64,000 nt of DNA from Brevibacillus reuszeri (GTDB taxonomy: Bacteria; Bacillota; Bacilli; Brevibacillales; Brevibacillaceae), in contig NZ_LGIQ01000009.1 in the NCBI RefSeq assembly GCF_001187725.1, forward strand, positions 566,859 through 630,858. Direction: 5' to 3'. The first letter of the stretch is position 1, and every line of letters begins with the position of its first letter. The position numbers were made by a program, and so were the translations under genes. Below are positions 1 to 8,939 of this stretch, piece by piece. The notes below the pieces were generated by a model, which was given only the letters and a program-made list of their open reading frames with translations, was not told the DNA's origin and did not search any database.

Positions 1-337
1 CCTTGATCGTACCGATAAGCGGTACAAGGTTGTTGCCTGCTGCGAAATTGCTTGCTTTAGCGGCGTACTGTACCGAATACGTGTTATCCAAAACAATATC
101 TTTATCCGTAGGATTGTAAATTTCCATAAACTTGGTGTTATAAATTGCTCCGCTGTTACCCCCGGCAACGTAGATTTGGCTAAAAACCAAATCATTAGCT
201 ACTGCTCCCTGTGCAGCTTTCGCAACCGTCATCAGTTTTGGCAAAGGCATCAGCATTGTTACAAACATCATGATTGCCATAGCCAGGCTCGTCCATTTCT
301 TACATGAGCCCGTGGTCAAACGTACTAGATGATGCAT
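1..337 (-). CDS. Secreted lamin-tail-domain protein, N-terminal part (runs off the window)
   Basis: This is an open frame from an ATG at 337 to the window edge, so only the first 112 residues are visible. The start follows an AAGGGAGA ribosome binding site. Residues 1-45 are a long export signal: a basic N-terminus with KKW, then a hydrophobic stretch rich in Met, Ala and Leu, ending near AKAAQGA. After it comes the beginning of a lamin-tail (LTD) fold, recognisable from LVFSQIYVAGGNSG, the segment KFMEIYNPTDKDIVL and SVQYA. LTD domains are beta-sandwiches often found at the start of large secreted nucleases, phosphatases or adhesins, so the missing part must decide the function. It is the last gene visible in the operon that begins with the HupE-like gene. 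The LTD call is fairly sure; the activity is unknown. Confidence 0.72.
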   Translation of the reverse strand, partial: MHHLVRLTTGSCKKWTSLAMAIMMFVTMLMPLPKLMTVAKAAQGAVANDLVFSQIYVAGGNSGAIYNTKFMEIYNPTDKDIVLDNTYSVQYAAKASNFAAGNNLVPLIGTIK

Positions 338-418
338 GGATTCAATCTCCCTTCCTGTCCTTGTTGTGTCATGCATCGCTTATATTTTTAGGACATCCCC
401 CCTTTCAAGGCGGTCGTT

Positions 419-877
419 TCAGGGCGTGTCTGCAGCAATCTGCGGAGCTTGTGTTTCAGAGCTTGCGACAACCGTGATTGTTCCTGCGAGTTGTCCTGTG
501 CCATTCTTGAAGGTATACGCCCCGGGCCTTAGGTTTCGCATGAGAAAAAAATTGTCGCCTTCACGCAAGGTAGAGTTGATGTCCAGCTCTTCTGATACAA
601 GCTGCTTATTGCAGTTTTCGCACGGGTCGAGACGAAAATTGACTTTGGCAAGAACCCCTGCTGTCAGCTTGATATGCTCTGGACTGAACTCCTGCCCGTT
701 GACCTTCACTTCTGCAGTCTGTAGGTCATTGCGGTCTTCAATCTGAAGCTGCGCCATTGCCGGAGTTTTTCCCGCCTGCTCCGGCTGCCCACTATTTGGA
801 CCGGCAAGCATATACATAATGGCTGCACTCCCGCAAATTAGAACCGATAAACGGATAACCATTTGACTGTGGCGCAT
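419..877 (-). CDS. Secreted cupredoxin-like protein lacking the usual copper ligands
   Basis: A protein of 152 residues starts at ATG 877 after AGGAGG with 8-nt spacing. Residues 8-25 form a signal or anchor helix. The rest matches the one-domain cupredoxin pattern of Bacillota: KVNGQEFSPEHIKLTAG near residue 60, then ELDIN, LREGDN, and the end strand PGAYTF followed by GTITVV. In the normal family the strand after YxF carries a Cys-Gly-Met-Gly-type copper loop. Here it reads KNGTGQLAG, so the expected Cys and Met are missing. The only cysteines are in DPCENC, upstream. Copper binding is therefore doubtful, though a different metal could sit on the CxxC pair. It lies 24 bp downstream of ycgQ and is probably co-transcribed with it. 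Confidence 0.7.
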   Translation of the reverse strand: MRHSQMVIRLSVLICGSAAIMYMLAGPNSGQPEQAGKTPAMAQLQIEDRNDLQTAEVKVNGQEFSPEHIKLTAGVLAKVNFRLDPCENCNKQLVSEELDINSTLREGDNFFLMRNLRPGAYTFKNGTGQLAGTITVVASSETQAPQIAADTP

Positions 878-901
878 ACAGAAATCCTCCTATCCCCTCA
901 T

Positions 902-1726
902 CTATAATTGCGAGCCAAAATCGTAGTTGGGATAGACGTAGGGATTGCTGGGAGCGTTGATCTTTTCAAAATGAGTTCCCATTACCTTCCATACGTCCGT
1001 CCCTTTGTGCTTCGCCCTTTCGATCGTCCCCGTAACTGTAACCCACATATCCTCTGGCAGTTGACTTGCTTCGGATGATTCCACGATGACACCATAAGTT
1101 GACGCATCCGCAGTACAGCAGGTAATGGCAAATCGTCCGACGATCAGTTGATTCTGCCCCAGCTCCGGATCGCGATACACAAAACCAGTCAACCGTATTT
1201 CCTTCCCCAAAAAGTTGTCCACGAACGAGTCGAGGGTTTGCAGCTTTTCCAGGTACAGTTCATCACCTAGCTCAATCGTATCTTGCTGGTATAGCTTTAT
1301 TCCCAGCTTCGCGAAGTCCTGATTGAATTGGTTGGCAAGAAACGTGACATTATTTCCGCCGACATTCACTCCTTTTTTTGCTGCCAGTGAACTCGACATG
1401 GCGGTGTTTGGCAAAAAAAAGCCGAGCAGCAAAGGCAGGACAAACAAACCGTATATCGCGACGTTTTTGCCAATTGAACGGGAAGGCACCGCCTCACATC
1501 CACAGCTGATCTCTTGCCGCTTAAGCGAACGGATTGCGATGTCCGTCTGAAATACTGCCAGGATAAACAAACCGATTACAGCGATTTTTACAAAAATCAG
1601 CATACGAGGTGCAATATAGTAGACGATGCTGCCGGATTTGTACAAATAAAGGATGTATAGCACGAGACAAATCCAAATGCATGCCCGCAGAAAGTACTGC
1701 GTGCTTGTCCACGTGATTCTGGACAT
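902..1726 (-). CDS. ycgQ: YcgQ-like membrane protein (TIGR03943 / DUF1980 family)
   Basis: A 274-residue protein starts at ATG 1726 after AAGGAGGG. There are two N-terminal membrane segments (about 12-30 and 38-60), a CGC motif near residue 75, a third membrane segment (about 88-108), and then a soluble outer-face domain that contains ITCCTAD and an OB-like beta-rich region. This is the layout of YcgQ/TIGR03943, which is nearly always encoded beside the YcgR permease, as here. The Cys residues of CGC and CC could bind a thiophilic metal; that is inference. No transported substrate can be read from the sequence. The pair is commonly discussed in connection with metal homeostasis, which suits the HupE-like gene upstream. 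Confidence 0.82.
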   Translation of the reverse strand: MSRITWTSTQYFLRACIWICLVLYILYLYKSGSIVYYIAPRMLIFVKIAVIGLFILAVFQTDIAIRSLKRQEISCGCEAVPSRSIGKNVAIYGLFVLPLLLGFFLPNTAMSSSLAAKKGVNVGGNNVTFLANQFNQDFAKLGIKLYQQDTIELGDELYLEKLQTLDSFVDNFLGKEIRLTGFVYRDPELGQNQLIVGRFAITCCTADASTYGVIVESSEASQLPEDMWVTVTGTIERAKHKGTDVWKVMGTHFEKINAPSNPYVYPNYDFGSQL

Positions 1727-1756
1727 CTGCTAGAGCCCTCCTTTCCAAAAGATCGA

Positions 1757-2764
1757 CTATGACAAGAAAAACCTCTCAACTAGAAGAGAACCTGCCAATG
1801 AAAAAACAAGTACGAGCACACTCAGCAGCAAAACAAATCTCGTCTTAAAAACGCCAGCCAGCATAATCGTTCCTTTGAGATTGAGCATCGGCCCAAATAC
1901 GAGGAAGGTAACGAGCGCTCCCGCTGAAAATGTCGATGAAAACGAAGAGGCAACAAAGGCATCCGACGTTGAGCACAGGGACATGAGGTAAGCCAAGATC
2001 ATCATTACAACGTGAGAAGATAACCATCCATCTCCAATCGCTGCCAGGCTATCCCTCGCCACGAAGGTTTGCAGTCCAGCGGCGACAAGCGAACCGAACA
2101 ACAGGAATTTCCCCATTTCAAAAAACTCACTGGTGGTATGCGTCATGATTTCTGTCAGCTTGTTTTCATGGAAATGCTGGTGGTCATCTGTTGGTAAGTC
2201 TACTTTTAATTGATCCTTCCTTACAAAATGATAGATGATCAAACCGATGACGAGAGCCAGAACAAAAGCCAATCCCATACGTGCATAGACGATGTCCGGA
2301 CGGTTGCGAAAAGCGCTAAACGTCGAAAGAAACACAATCGGGTTCAATATAGGACCAGCCAGAATGAAAACAACAGCAACGTACAAGGGCATCCCTTTTT
2401 TGATCAGCCTACGGATTACTGGCACCATGCCGCATTCACAGATTGGAAAGATGATTCCGATCACACTCGCTACAATGATGGCCAAAACCGGATTTTTCGG
2501 AATCCACTTGCGCATCGACTGCTCAGAAACGAATACTTGCATCAAAGCCGAGACAAACACTCCTATCAAAATAAATGGCAATGCTTCAAGTACCATACTG
2601 ATAAATATGGTTTTAAAAATCTGTAGTCGGTCACTCGTCATTAGCGCGTGGAAAGCGTCTGTCGAGACAGAAACCAAAAGAAAGAGAAGAAGAATTAGGC
2701 ACGGTACAATCAACGGAATAAGCTTGCCTTTCAACGACTTACTGGGTGCAATTGCTTTTTGCAG
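1757..2764 (-). CDS. ycgR: YcgR-like permease (DUF318 / UPF0718), probable CTG start
   Basis: This is a polytopic permease with about eight membrane segments and a central cytoplasmic loop (DDHQHFHENK) rich in His. Two family signatures are clear: FPICECGMVPVIRR and AGPILNPIVFLSTF in the first half, with SLCSTSDAFVA in the second. The first ATG/GTG/TTG-type start is a TTG at 2734, but it lies about 30 nt from the nearest ribosome binding site. A GGAGG followed after 7 nt by an in-frame CTG at 2764 gives a better start (protein begins MQKAIAPSKS, 335 residues). The Cys pair in ECG and the His loop suggest handling of a soft metal or metal complex, but this is inference. It is co-transcribed with ycgQ. 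Confidence 0.82.
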   Translation of the reverse strand: MQKAIAPSKSLKGKLIPLIVPCLILLLFLLVSVSTDAFHALMTSDRLQIFKTIFISMVLEALPFILIGVFVSALMQVFVSEQSMRKWIPKNPVLAIIVASVIGIIFPICECGMVPVIRRLIKKGMPLYVAVVFILAGPILNPIVFLSTFSAFRNRPDIVYARMGLAFVLALVIGLIIYHFVRKDQLKVDLPTDDHQHFHENKLTEIMTHTTSEFFEMGKFLLFGSLVAAGLQTFVARDSLAAIGDGWLSSHVVMMILAYLMSLCSTSDAFVASSFSSTFSAGALVTFLVFGPMLNLKGTIMLAGVFKTRFVLLLSVLVLVFSLAGSLLVERFFLS

Positions 2765-2807
2765 AATAAATCCTCCTCGCTTTGTTCATGATGTTGTGCC
2801 TTGATGT

Positions 2808-3998
2808 CTACGAAAAGAAGATTCTTTCTACGAACCAGATTCCACCGAGACAGAGCGCGATAGCAGACCCGACATTGATCGCCTTTTTGGAATAATTCCA
2901 GCTTCCAAGACGGATTAAGACTGGCAGCAATACAGCGACAATCGCTAGCTGGACTGCTTCGATACCGACGTTAAAGCTGAAAATGTCGACTGCCAGCTCA
3001 CTTTTCGGAAGATTCATCTCCATCAACAGATCGGCAAAACCCATACCGTGGATCAACCCGAAAAAGAACGTCACGATCCAGCGGTTATTTACTTTTTTAC
3101 TAAAAATATTTTCAATAGCTACGTAACAAATACTTAACGCAATCGCCGGTTCGACGATGCTGGACGGAATAGAAATCAAACCAAGTACCGTTAGTGTCAA
3201 CGTTAAGCTGTGAGCAATCGTAAAAGAGGTAATCACCATTGCGTATTGCTTGAACGTTTGCCTTGCCAGGAGTAGGGAAAATAAAAAGAGCAAATGGTCA
3301 TATCCGCTCAAAATATGGTTCATTCCGAGAGAAAAGAAAGAAAACCAGCCTGAAGCCTCCCCTTCTTGTTCTGATTTTGCAGAAGAGGCTCCATCCATTT
3401 GTCCGGCTAAATTAATTGATGGCTGCTGTGGTTGTTTGATCCCTTGATCCAATCCAGCCCAGTCGGATTCCGTCAAGAGCATTGTCCAGCTGCGATTTCT
3501 ACCAGATAAGGCAGCCGTGCTTTTCTGATTGCCGTATTGGATCGTCAGCAAATCCACATAATTCGTTTTGGGGTCATTCGCGTAAAGACTGTCTTCCAAG
3601 GAAATAGCTTGTCCAGGAAAAATGGGGGGGAACACCGCATTCAAAACGATTTTTGATGCATCTCCTTCTCTCTGCAGCGTCACATTGTTCAGCGATGTCC
3701 ACTCTTTTCCTTCGCCATCGATTTTGATAACAAGTTGCTTCTTCACAGATTGCGCAAATTGATCTTTGACAGCATTGAATTCGTCTGTTTCCAGCATTCC
3801 GTTTTTGTTTTTGTCAGCACCTGTTAGTTCAATTACTGACAATTCGTCGATCGCATATGACAGTATGGTTTGTTCTTTGCCTATTAACAAGGTTGTGTAT
3901 CCGGCACTATATGGATGAGCATGGGCAGGTTGAAGAAAAAGGAGTGATAGACATGTAAAAAATGATAGAAGAGAAAGAACGCGGAAAGACAAGGACAT
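2808..3998 (-). CDS. HupE/UreJ-type membrane protein with EF-hand-like loop
   Basis: The start is ATG 3998, preceded by AGGGGGAG at 6 nt; an ATG 24 nt further upstream has no such site. The 396-residue protein has a signal peptide ending at PAHA, an outer domain of about 180 residues, and a C-terminal HupE/UreJ_2 membrane domain with six or seven helices (HILSGYDHLLFLFSL, SFTIAHSLTLTL, GLIHGMGFAD). The conserved His and Asp of these helices are typical of the family, whose relatives carry nickel or cobalt. The outer domain holds DKNKNGMLETDE, which fits the 12-residue EF-hand calcium loop exactly. First gene of the operon that includes ycgR and ycgQ. Metal uptake is the likely role; the ion is not known. 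Confidence 0.78.
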   Translation of the reverse strand: MSLSFRVLSLLSFFTCLSLLFLQPAHAHPYSAGYTTLLIGKEQTILSYAIDELSVIELTGADKNKNGMLETDEFNAVKDQFAQSVKKQLVIKIDGEGKEWTSLNNVTLQREGDASKIVLNAVFPPIFPGQAISLEDSLYANDPKTNYVDLLTIQYGNQKSTAALSGRNRSWTMLLTESDWAGLDQGIKQPQQPSINLAGQMDGASSAKSEQEGEASGWFSFFSLGMNHILSGYDHLLFLFSLLLARQTFKQYAMVITSFTIAHSLTLTLTVLGLISIPSSIVEPAIALSICYVAIENIFSKKVNNRWIVTFFFGLIHGMGFADLLMEMNLPKSELAVDIFSFNVGIEAVQLAIVAVLLPVLIRLGSWNYSKKAINVGSAIALCLGGIWFVERIFFS

Positions 3999-4295
3999 GA
4001 AGACTCCCCCTAAATTTTTCATGATGTGGTATAACGCAGCTAGTGAAATTTAGAAGAATAGGTTTTGGAGTGAGAGTGACGACAGGGATCATTTTAATTC
4101 AAATAGTTCTTATTAAGGTAAATTTTCTGTATGACTAAAGTAAATTTTTTGACATTATATGTAATTCAGTACATATTCAAAAAGGGGCTGGTAAGGGAAT
4201 TCTCTCGCCAAAAGGAGATGCGACCGCGTTTTAACGGAAAGTTTCCATGCGTTCCAGCATTCATAAGCGGCGCGATTATAAATTCTTATAGGTTG
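3999..4295. other. Intergenic region upstream of the HupE-like operon
   Basis: About 300 bp between the HupE start and the terminator of the operon to the right. It is AT-rich, with several short A/T runs, and must hold the promoter of the leftward metal operon. I see no convincing -35/-10 pair, no Zur-type or Fur-type palindrome and no riboswitch-like fold. Nothing further can be called here. Confidence 0.4.
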
Positions 4296-4322
4296 AAAAA
4301 GAGTCCATGCAAGCATGGACTC
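4296..4322 (-). terminator. Rho-independent terminator of the opp-a operon
   Basis: GAGTCCATGC and GCATGGACTC form a perfect inverted repeat around a short loop. On the minus strand the stem is followed directly by TTTTTC. It lies about 50 bp after the stop of the metallophosphoesterase gene, so it ends the leftward operon that begins with the HAD gene. Confidence 0.85.
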
Positions 4323-4373
4323 AGTGTGTTCTTCATATCAGAGGGATGACACAAGCTGCAGGAAAAATCCGGA

Positions 4374-5186
4374 TTATAGCTGGATGATCTGCAGACATTC
4401 GCGGAGCTCAGTGGTTACAGACTCATTGCGCCACTCTTTGCGGTAGCCGAGGCAGGCGCAGATCATTTCCGTCCCCTGCTCCACCAGTCTTTTGCGATAA
4501 TGAACATGACCCATGACTCCATAACGTACCCCATATTTCCTGTAGAGCTCGGCATAGTCTACACTTCCTAAAAAGGCGTTGAAATACGCCCACTGCGGAT
4601 GCGGCATCGGCACCTTAAAATAAGGATGAGCCAGCATATGCGTCACCATGATGATTTGTCTGTCTCGAAATTGCGCCAAGTCTTTTTCCATATGCTCGTA
4701 AAAATAACGGTGAATATCGCCGTTACTCATACCCCATCGAACATAAAAGCTATCCTGCCAAGTCCTGTCCATCGCATGCATTTGCTCAAATTGTTCAAAG
4801 GAATAACCCGACTCTCCCATCGTATAATCGTACCAGCCCGAATTGCCAACGACGACCCATCCATTTTCCAGGGTATAAGGTCTTTCGCTTACACAACCCG
4901 CGTACGATTGAAACTTGCGATAGATTTCCCACGTGTCCGTGATCCCGTTATCTTTGCTCCAATAATCGTGATTACCAGGAACAAAAAGGACAGGAATGCC
5001 AGCTTGCTCCTGGAGCATTTCAAGTACTTGCAAACTCCGGTGAACATCATTGGAAATGTCTCCAGCAATAATCAAGGCACCGAGTTTTTCTTGGCCTGCT
5101 AGTTCCAGAAGTGCCTCTTCCACAAGGGGTTCACCAGGAGCCTCGTTGAGATCTACATGCAGGTCTGAGATCATTCCTACTTTCAT
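4374..5186 (-). CDS. Calcineurin-like metallophosphoesterase
   Basis: The start ATG at 5186 overlaps the stop of the preceding ATPase gene as ATGA, giving 270 residues. The metallophosphoesterase blocks are in order: SDLHVD (D and H), AGDISND (GD with second D), VPGNHDYW (GNHD), THMLAHP and GHVH near the end. These bind the two metal ions of a phosphomono- or diesterase. No signal peptide is present, so it is cytosolic. As the last gene of an importer operon, coupled translationally to it, it probably acts on whatever the importer brings in, for example a phosphorylated or nucleotide-bearing peptide. The substrate is unknown. Confidence 0.85.
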   Translation of the reverse strand: MKVGMISDLHVDLNEAPGEPLVEEALLELAGQEKLGALIIAGDISNDVHRSLQVLEMLQEQAGIPVLFVPGNHDYWSKDNGITDTWEIYRKFQSYAGCVSERPYTLENGWVVVGNSGWYDYTMGESGYSFEQFEQMHAMDRTWQDSFYVRWGMSNGDIHRYFYEHMEKDLAQFRDRQIIMVTHMLAHPYFKVPMPHPQWAYFNAFLGSVDYAELYRKYGVRYGVMGHVHYRKRLVEQGTEMICACLGYRKEWRNESVTTELRECLQIIQL

Positions 5187-6163
5187 GAGAGAAAATCCCC
5201 CTCCTCGATTAAATGACAACTGACTGCGTGATGGGGCGCTATCGTCCGAAGGGCTGGTCGTTCTTTGCTGCATTTATCGATTGCCAGCGGACATCTTGGA
5301 TGAAATGGGCACCCGTCAGGCACAGATAGCGGATTGGGCACGTCACCTTTTAAAACCATCCGTTCTCGGGTGCTCTTCACGTCAGGTATCGCTGAGAAAA
5401 GAGCCTTGGTATAAGGATGCAGCGGTCCGTTTACCGAATGGTCGACATCAAATACCTCAACCAATCTTCCCAGATACATGACCCCTACTCTATCGCTAAT
5501 GTATTGCACCACGTTAAGGTCGTGGGAGATAAACAAATAGGTCAACCCCAGCTTGCTACGCAGCTCCAGAAGCAAATTTAATATTTGCGATTGGACAGAA
5601 ACGTCCAGAGCCGAAACGGCTTCGTCAATGACAATAAATCTGGGCTTCAGCACAAGCGCCGCAGCAATACCTACGCGTTGCTTCTGCCCGCCGCTTAATT
5701 CATGCGGATATCGCTTCAGATAATCCGAACCAAGACCGACTTGCTCCAGTGTCTCGATCACAATCTCTTTTCTTGTCGTTTTGTTTGTGTAACCGTGTAT
5801 GATAAGCGGCTCTTCTAACAACCAGCCAATCGTCTTCTTCGGATTTAAAGAAGAGGAAGGGTCCTGGAAGACGATTTGCAGATCCCGCCTGAGTGCTTTC
5901 ATTTCAGTGGTTGAAATTCCGTTAATTTGCTGGTCACGGTAGTAAATACTACCCTGTGATTCCTTCACTAGCTGGACGAGCATTTGACCAGTTGTGGACT
6001 TCCCACAGCCGCTCTCTCCAACGAGGCCGAATATTTCTCCCTCTGCGATTTCGAACGAGATTTCGTTTACGGCTTGTACGAATTGCCGCTTCTCTAGCAG
6101 CTTCATTTTGGGCAGAGGATAATGCTTCGTCAGTGCATCAACCTGAATCAGTGCTTTGCTCAT
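5183..6163 (-). CDS. Peptide ABC transporter ATP-binding protein, OppF type (system a)
   Basis: ATG 6163 overlaps the previous stop as ATGA and gives 326 residues. Walker A is GESGCGKST, the signature is LSGGQKQR, Walker B is FIVIDEAVSALD and the switch His is in ISHDLN. The C-terminal oligopeptide extension carries GCPFHPRCPLAIDKC, the Cys motif of Opp/Dpp ATPases that is known in relatives to hold an iron-sulfur cluster. It pairs with the OppD-type ATPase encoded just upstream to drive the importer made by 7156-8924. Confidence 0.93.
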   Translation of the reverse strand: MSKALIQVDALTKHYPLPKMKLLEKRQFVQAVNEISFEIAEGEIFGLVGESGCGKSTTGQMLVQLVKESQGSIYYRDQQINGISTTEMKALRRDLQIVFQDPSSSLNPKKTIGWLLEEPLIIHGYTNKTTRKEIVIETLEQVGLGSDYLKRYPHELSGGQKQRVGIAAALVLKPRFIVIDEAVSALDVSVQSQILNLLLELRSKLGLTYLFISHDLNVVQYISDRVGVMYLGRLVEVFDVDHSVNGPLHPYTKALFSAIPDVKSTRERMVLKGDVPNPLSVPDGCPFHPRCPLAIDKCSKERPALRTIAPHHAVSCHLIEEGDFLS

Positions 6164-7143
6164 GCGAATATCTTCCCTTCCGCATAGAGATGGCAACGCA
6201 CACGGTGACCATTCCCACAAGTTTCAAGCTCGGGAGTTTTCGTATGGCATATAGTAGAGGCTCTCGGGCAGCGACCAGCGAATGGACATCCATCCCCCCG
6301 CTCGGTTAGCGGCGGCACCCGTCCGGGAATGGTATATAGCAGTTGGCCTCGCTTCTCTATACTAGGGAGCGCCTGCAACAAAGCGGCTGTATACGGATGT
6401 TTCGGATGCTCCAAAATTTCCTGAACAGGAGCGTCTTCAACCATATAGCCCGCATACATCACAATGACCCGCTCACATACCTCACGGATGACGCCCAAAT
6501 CATGGGAGATGAATAGCATTGCCGTATTTGTTGAGCGATTCATCTCACGAAGTAGGTCCAGAATTTGTGCCTGAATCGTGACATCGAGCGCTGTCGTCGG
6601 CTCATCTGCGATCAGCAGCTTGGGCTTGCAAATCAATGCCATCGCGATCATGATTCGTTGCATCATTCCGCCCGAGAGACGATGCGGATATTCACCGTAA
6701 AGCTGATTGATACGGGATAGCCCCACTTTTGCCATCATTCCCAAAGCCAGCTCTTTTGCTTCCTGCTTCGAGACAGAAAGATGGGTCAGTGCCATTTCTG
6801 CGATTTGTTTCCCAACTGGCATGAGCGGATTGAGTGCTGACATCGGATCCTGAAAAATCATTGCGACGTGCCTGCCTCTTGTTGCATTCCACTCTTCTCC
6901 CATTCCAGGCGACCAGGCTTTACCTGCTACATTGATCTCTCCACGTGTAATCGTGGCCGACTCAGGCAATAAACCCATGACGGACAAGGAAGTAAGACTT
7001 TTTCCGCAGCCAGATTCTCCAACGATACCTACTCTTTCCTTTTCTTTGACCTGGAAGCTCAGCTGTCGTAGCGCCGGATATTGCTTTTTGCCGATTGTAA
7101 ACGTCACATCCAGCTCACGGATTGCCAGCAGTGTGTTTGCCAT
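6160..7143 (-). CDS. Peptide ABC transporter ATP-binding protein, OppD type (system a)
   Basis: A 327-residue ATPase starts at ATG 7143 with TAGGAGGG upstream. Walker A is GESGCGKS, the signature is LSGGMMQR, Walker B is [12 protein letters not shown], and HDLGV carries the switch His. The C-terminus has the Cys motif [15 protein letters not shown]. It is the first of the two ATPases and is translationally coupled to the second by ATGA overlap. Confidence 0.93.
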   Translation of the reverse strand: MANTLLAIRELDVTFTIGKKQYPALRQLSFQVKEKERVGIVGESGCGKSLTSLSVMGLLPESATITRGEINVAGKAWSPGMGEEWNATRGRHVAMIFQDPMSALNPLMPVGKQIAEMALTHLSVSKQEAKELALGMMAKVGLSRINQLYGEYPHRLSGGMMQRIMIAMALICKPKLLIADEPTTALDVTIQAQILDLLREMNRSTNTAMLFISHDLGVIREVCERVIVMYAGYMVEDAPVQEILEHPKHPYTAALLQALPSIEKRGQLLYTIPGRVPPLTERGDGCPFAGRCPRASTICHTKTPELETCGNGHRVRCHLYAEGKIFA

Positions 7144-7155
7144 TGTTCGTCCCTC

Positions 7156-7983
7156 CTAACGCTTCAAGTCATAACCGTCTCTCATTCCGTCTCCGAGTAG
7201 ATTAAATCCGAGAACCATCGCTGTAATGACCGCCCCTGTGATAAAAACGTACCACGGTGCGCCAATAATAAATGGTTGGGCTTCCTTCAGCATTCGGCCC
7301 CAGCTAGGATCGGGAGGTTGTACGCCAAGACCCAGATAGCTTAATCCTGCTTCTGCCAAAATGGACCCGGAAAATCGCATCGTCGAGGCAACAATGAGTG
7401 GTGAAGTAATATTGGGAAGAATATGAAGAGAAATGATGCGCAGCGAGCCCGCACCTCTTGCTATCGCTGCTTTGACAAAAGCAAACTCCTTGTATTGAAT
7501 GAAGCCACTGCGGGCAATTCGGGCAAAAGCCGGAACACTCATAATTCCAAGTGCGACGATGGTATTACCAAATCCCGGACCGAATACGGAAACGAGCATG
7601 ATCGCCAGCAAAATTCCTGGAAACGCCAGCATCGCATCGATGACACGCATCAGGATTTCGTCCAGCCATCCTCCAAAATAACCGGCTATTGAACCAATCA
7701 AAAGGCCTATAACCAAGCCGATTGCGACAGATGCGAGGCCAATCACAAAGGAGGTCTGCGTTCCCTCCATGATTCTGCTAAAAATGTCTCGTCCGAAATT
7801 ATCCGTTCCAAACCAGTGGGAGGCTTGCGGTGGTGCCAGGCGCATTGCTGTATTCATGTCGTTGGGACCATACGGAGTGTAAAACAGGCTCGTCACCATC
7901 AGTCCTAGCAGCAAAGCAACCAAGCAGCCTCCGATGATAAACAGCTTATTGCGGACTAGCTGATTCCATCTCATCTTGTTCAC
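7156..7983 (-). CDS. Peptide ABC transporter permease, OppC type (system a)
   Basis: GTG 7983 overlaps the stop of the OppB-type gene as GTGA; 275 residues. It has an N-terminal membrane helix, then a periplasm-type loop with HWFGTDNFGRDIFSR, the DppC hallmark, and five more helices. The coupling loop to the ATPases lies around the segment from YKEFAFVKAAIARGAG onward. It forms the inner-membrane channel with the 7980-8924 product. Confidence 0.93.
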   Translation of the reverse strand: MNKMRWNQLVRNKLFIIGGCLVALLLGLMVTSLFYTPYGPNDMNTAMRLAPPQASHWFGTDNFGRDIFSRIMEGTQTSFVIGLASVAIGLVIGLLIGSIAGYFGGWLDEILMRVIDAMLAFPGILLAIMLVSVFGPGFGNTIVALGIMSVPAFARIARSGFIQYKEFAFVKAAIARGAGSLRIISLHILPNITSPLIVASTMRFSGSILAEAGLSYLGLGVQPPDPSWGRMLKEAQPFIIGAPWYVFITGAVITAMVLGFNLLGDGMRDGYDLKR

Positions 7984-8924
7984 CTTTTCAATCGAATTCG
8001 CGGATCAATCACTTTGTACAGGATGTCGACGACAAAATTTATCAAAACCACAATAATCGCAATGTAAAGAACAAGTGTCTGCAGCAGGGGCAAATCTCGT
8101 GTGCCGATAGACGTGATGAGCAGATTGCCCAGCCCCGGCAAAGCAAACACATTTTCTACGACAATACTGCCTCCCAGTGTGTCTGCGATCAATAAGCCAA
8201 CAATCGTAAGCACCGGAATCAGAGAGTTGCGCAAAATATGACGGTACATGATGCTCTTTTCCCGCAACCCTTTACTTTTGGCCGTACGCACGTAATCCAT
8301 GCGGAACTGGTCCAGTAGCGTGTTGCGCAAATACCGGATGATGACAGCGATACCCGGAATCGCAAGGGCAAGCGAAGGCAGAAACAGTGATTTGAATGCA
8401 CCCACAGGATCTTGGCTCCAGGGAACATAGCCGTAAGTCGGAAAAAGCTTGAAGGTGACGGAGAACACCAAAATCAGAATAAATGCCATCCAGAACGAGG
8501 GTACCGCCAACCCAAGTTGCGTGAAGGCAGATAACAGCGTCGATGCAAACTTGCCATCTTTTCGTGCGATGTAGATGCCGAGGGGAAGACCGATAATCAA
8601 GGTCAACCCCAAGGACATTACAGAAAGTGACAACGTAACAGGCAAGCGCTCTGTCACGATATCTGCCACCGATCGCTGATAGCGCAGTGACGTACCGAAA
8701 TCTCCAGTCACCGTGTCCGCAATCCACGAAACATATCGCTCCGCCGCTGGCCGCTCCAATCCCATTGTCTTGCGCAATTCCGTGAGTTGATGAGGATCTG
8801 CGTCCACGCCAAGCACGATCTCGGCTGGGTCGCCCGGCAAGATTTGAAAGACAAGAAACGTCATCATGGAGACAAGCAACACAGTGGACAGTAAAGTAGC
8901 TAGCTTCGTCATGTAAAATCTCAC
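7980..8924 (-). CDS. Peptide ABC transporter permease, OppB type (system a)
   Basis: GTG 8924 follows GAGGG at 8 nt; 314 residues. The N-terminal helix is followed by ILPGDPAEIVLG, the typical DppB/OppB stretch, then five helices and the ATPase-contacting loop with DYVRTAKSKGL. The C-terminus DPRIRLKR is typical. Upstream by 15 bp is the solute-binding protein gene. Confidence 0.93.
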   Translation of the reverse strand: MRFYMTKLATLLSTVLLVSMMTFLVFQILPGDPAEIVLGVDADPHQLTELRKTMGLERPAAERYVSWIADTVTGDFGTSLRYQRSVADIVTERLPVTLSLSVMSLGLTLIIGLPLGIYIARKDGKFASTLLSAFTQLGLAVPSFWMAFILILVFSVTFKLFPTYGYVPWSQDPVGAFKSLFLPSLALAIPGIAVIIRYLRNTLLDQFRMDYVRTAKSKGLREKSIMYRHILRNSLIPVLTIVGLLIADTLGGSIVVENVFALPGLGNLLITSIGTRDLPLLQTLVLYIAIIVVLINFVVDILYKVIDPRIRLKR

Positions 8925-8939
8925 TTCAGCATCCCTCGT

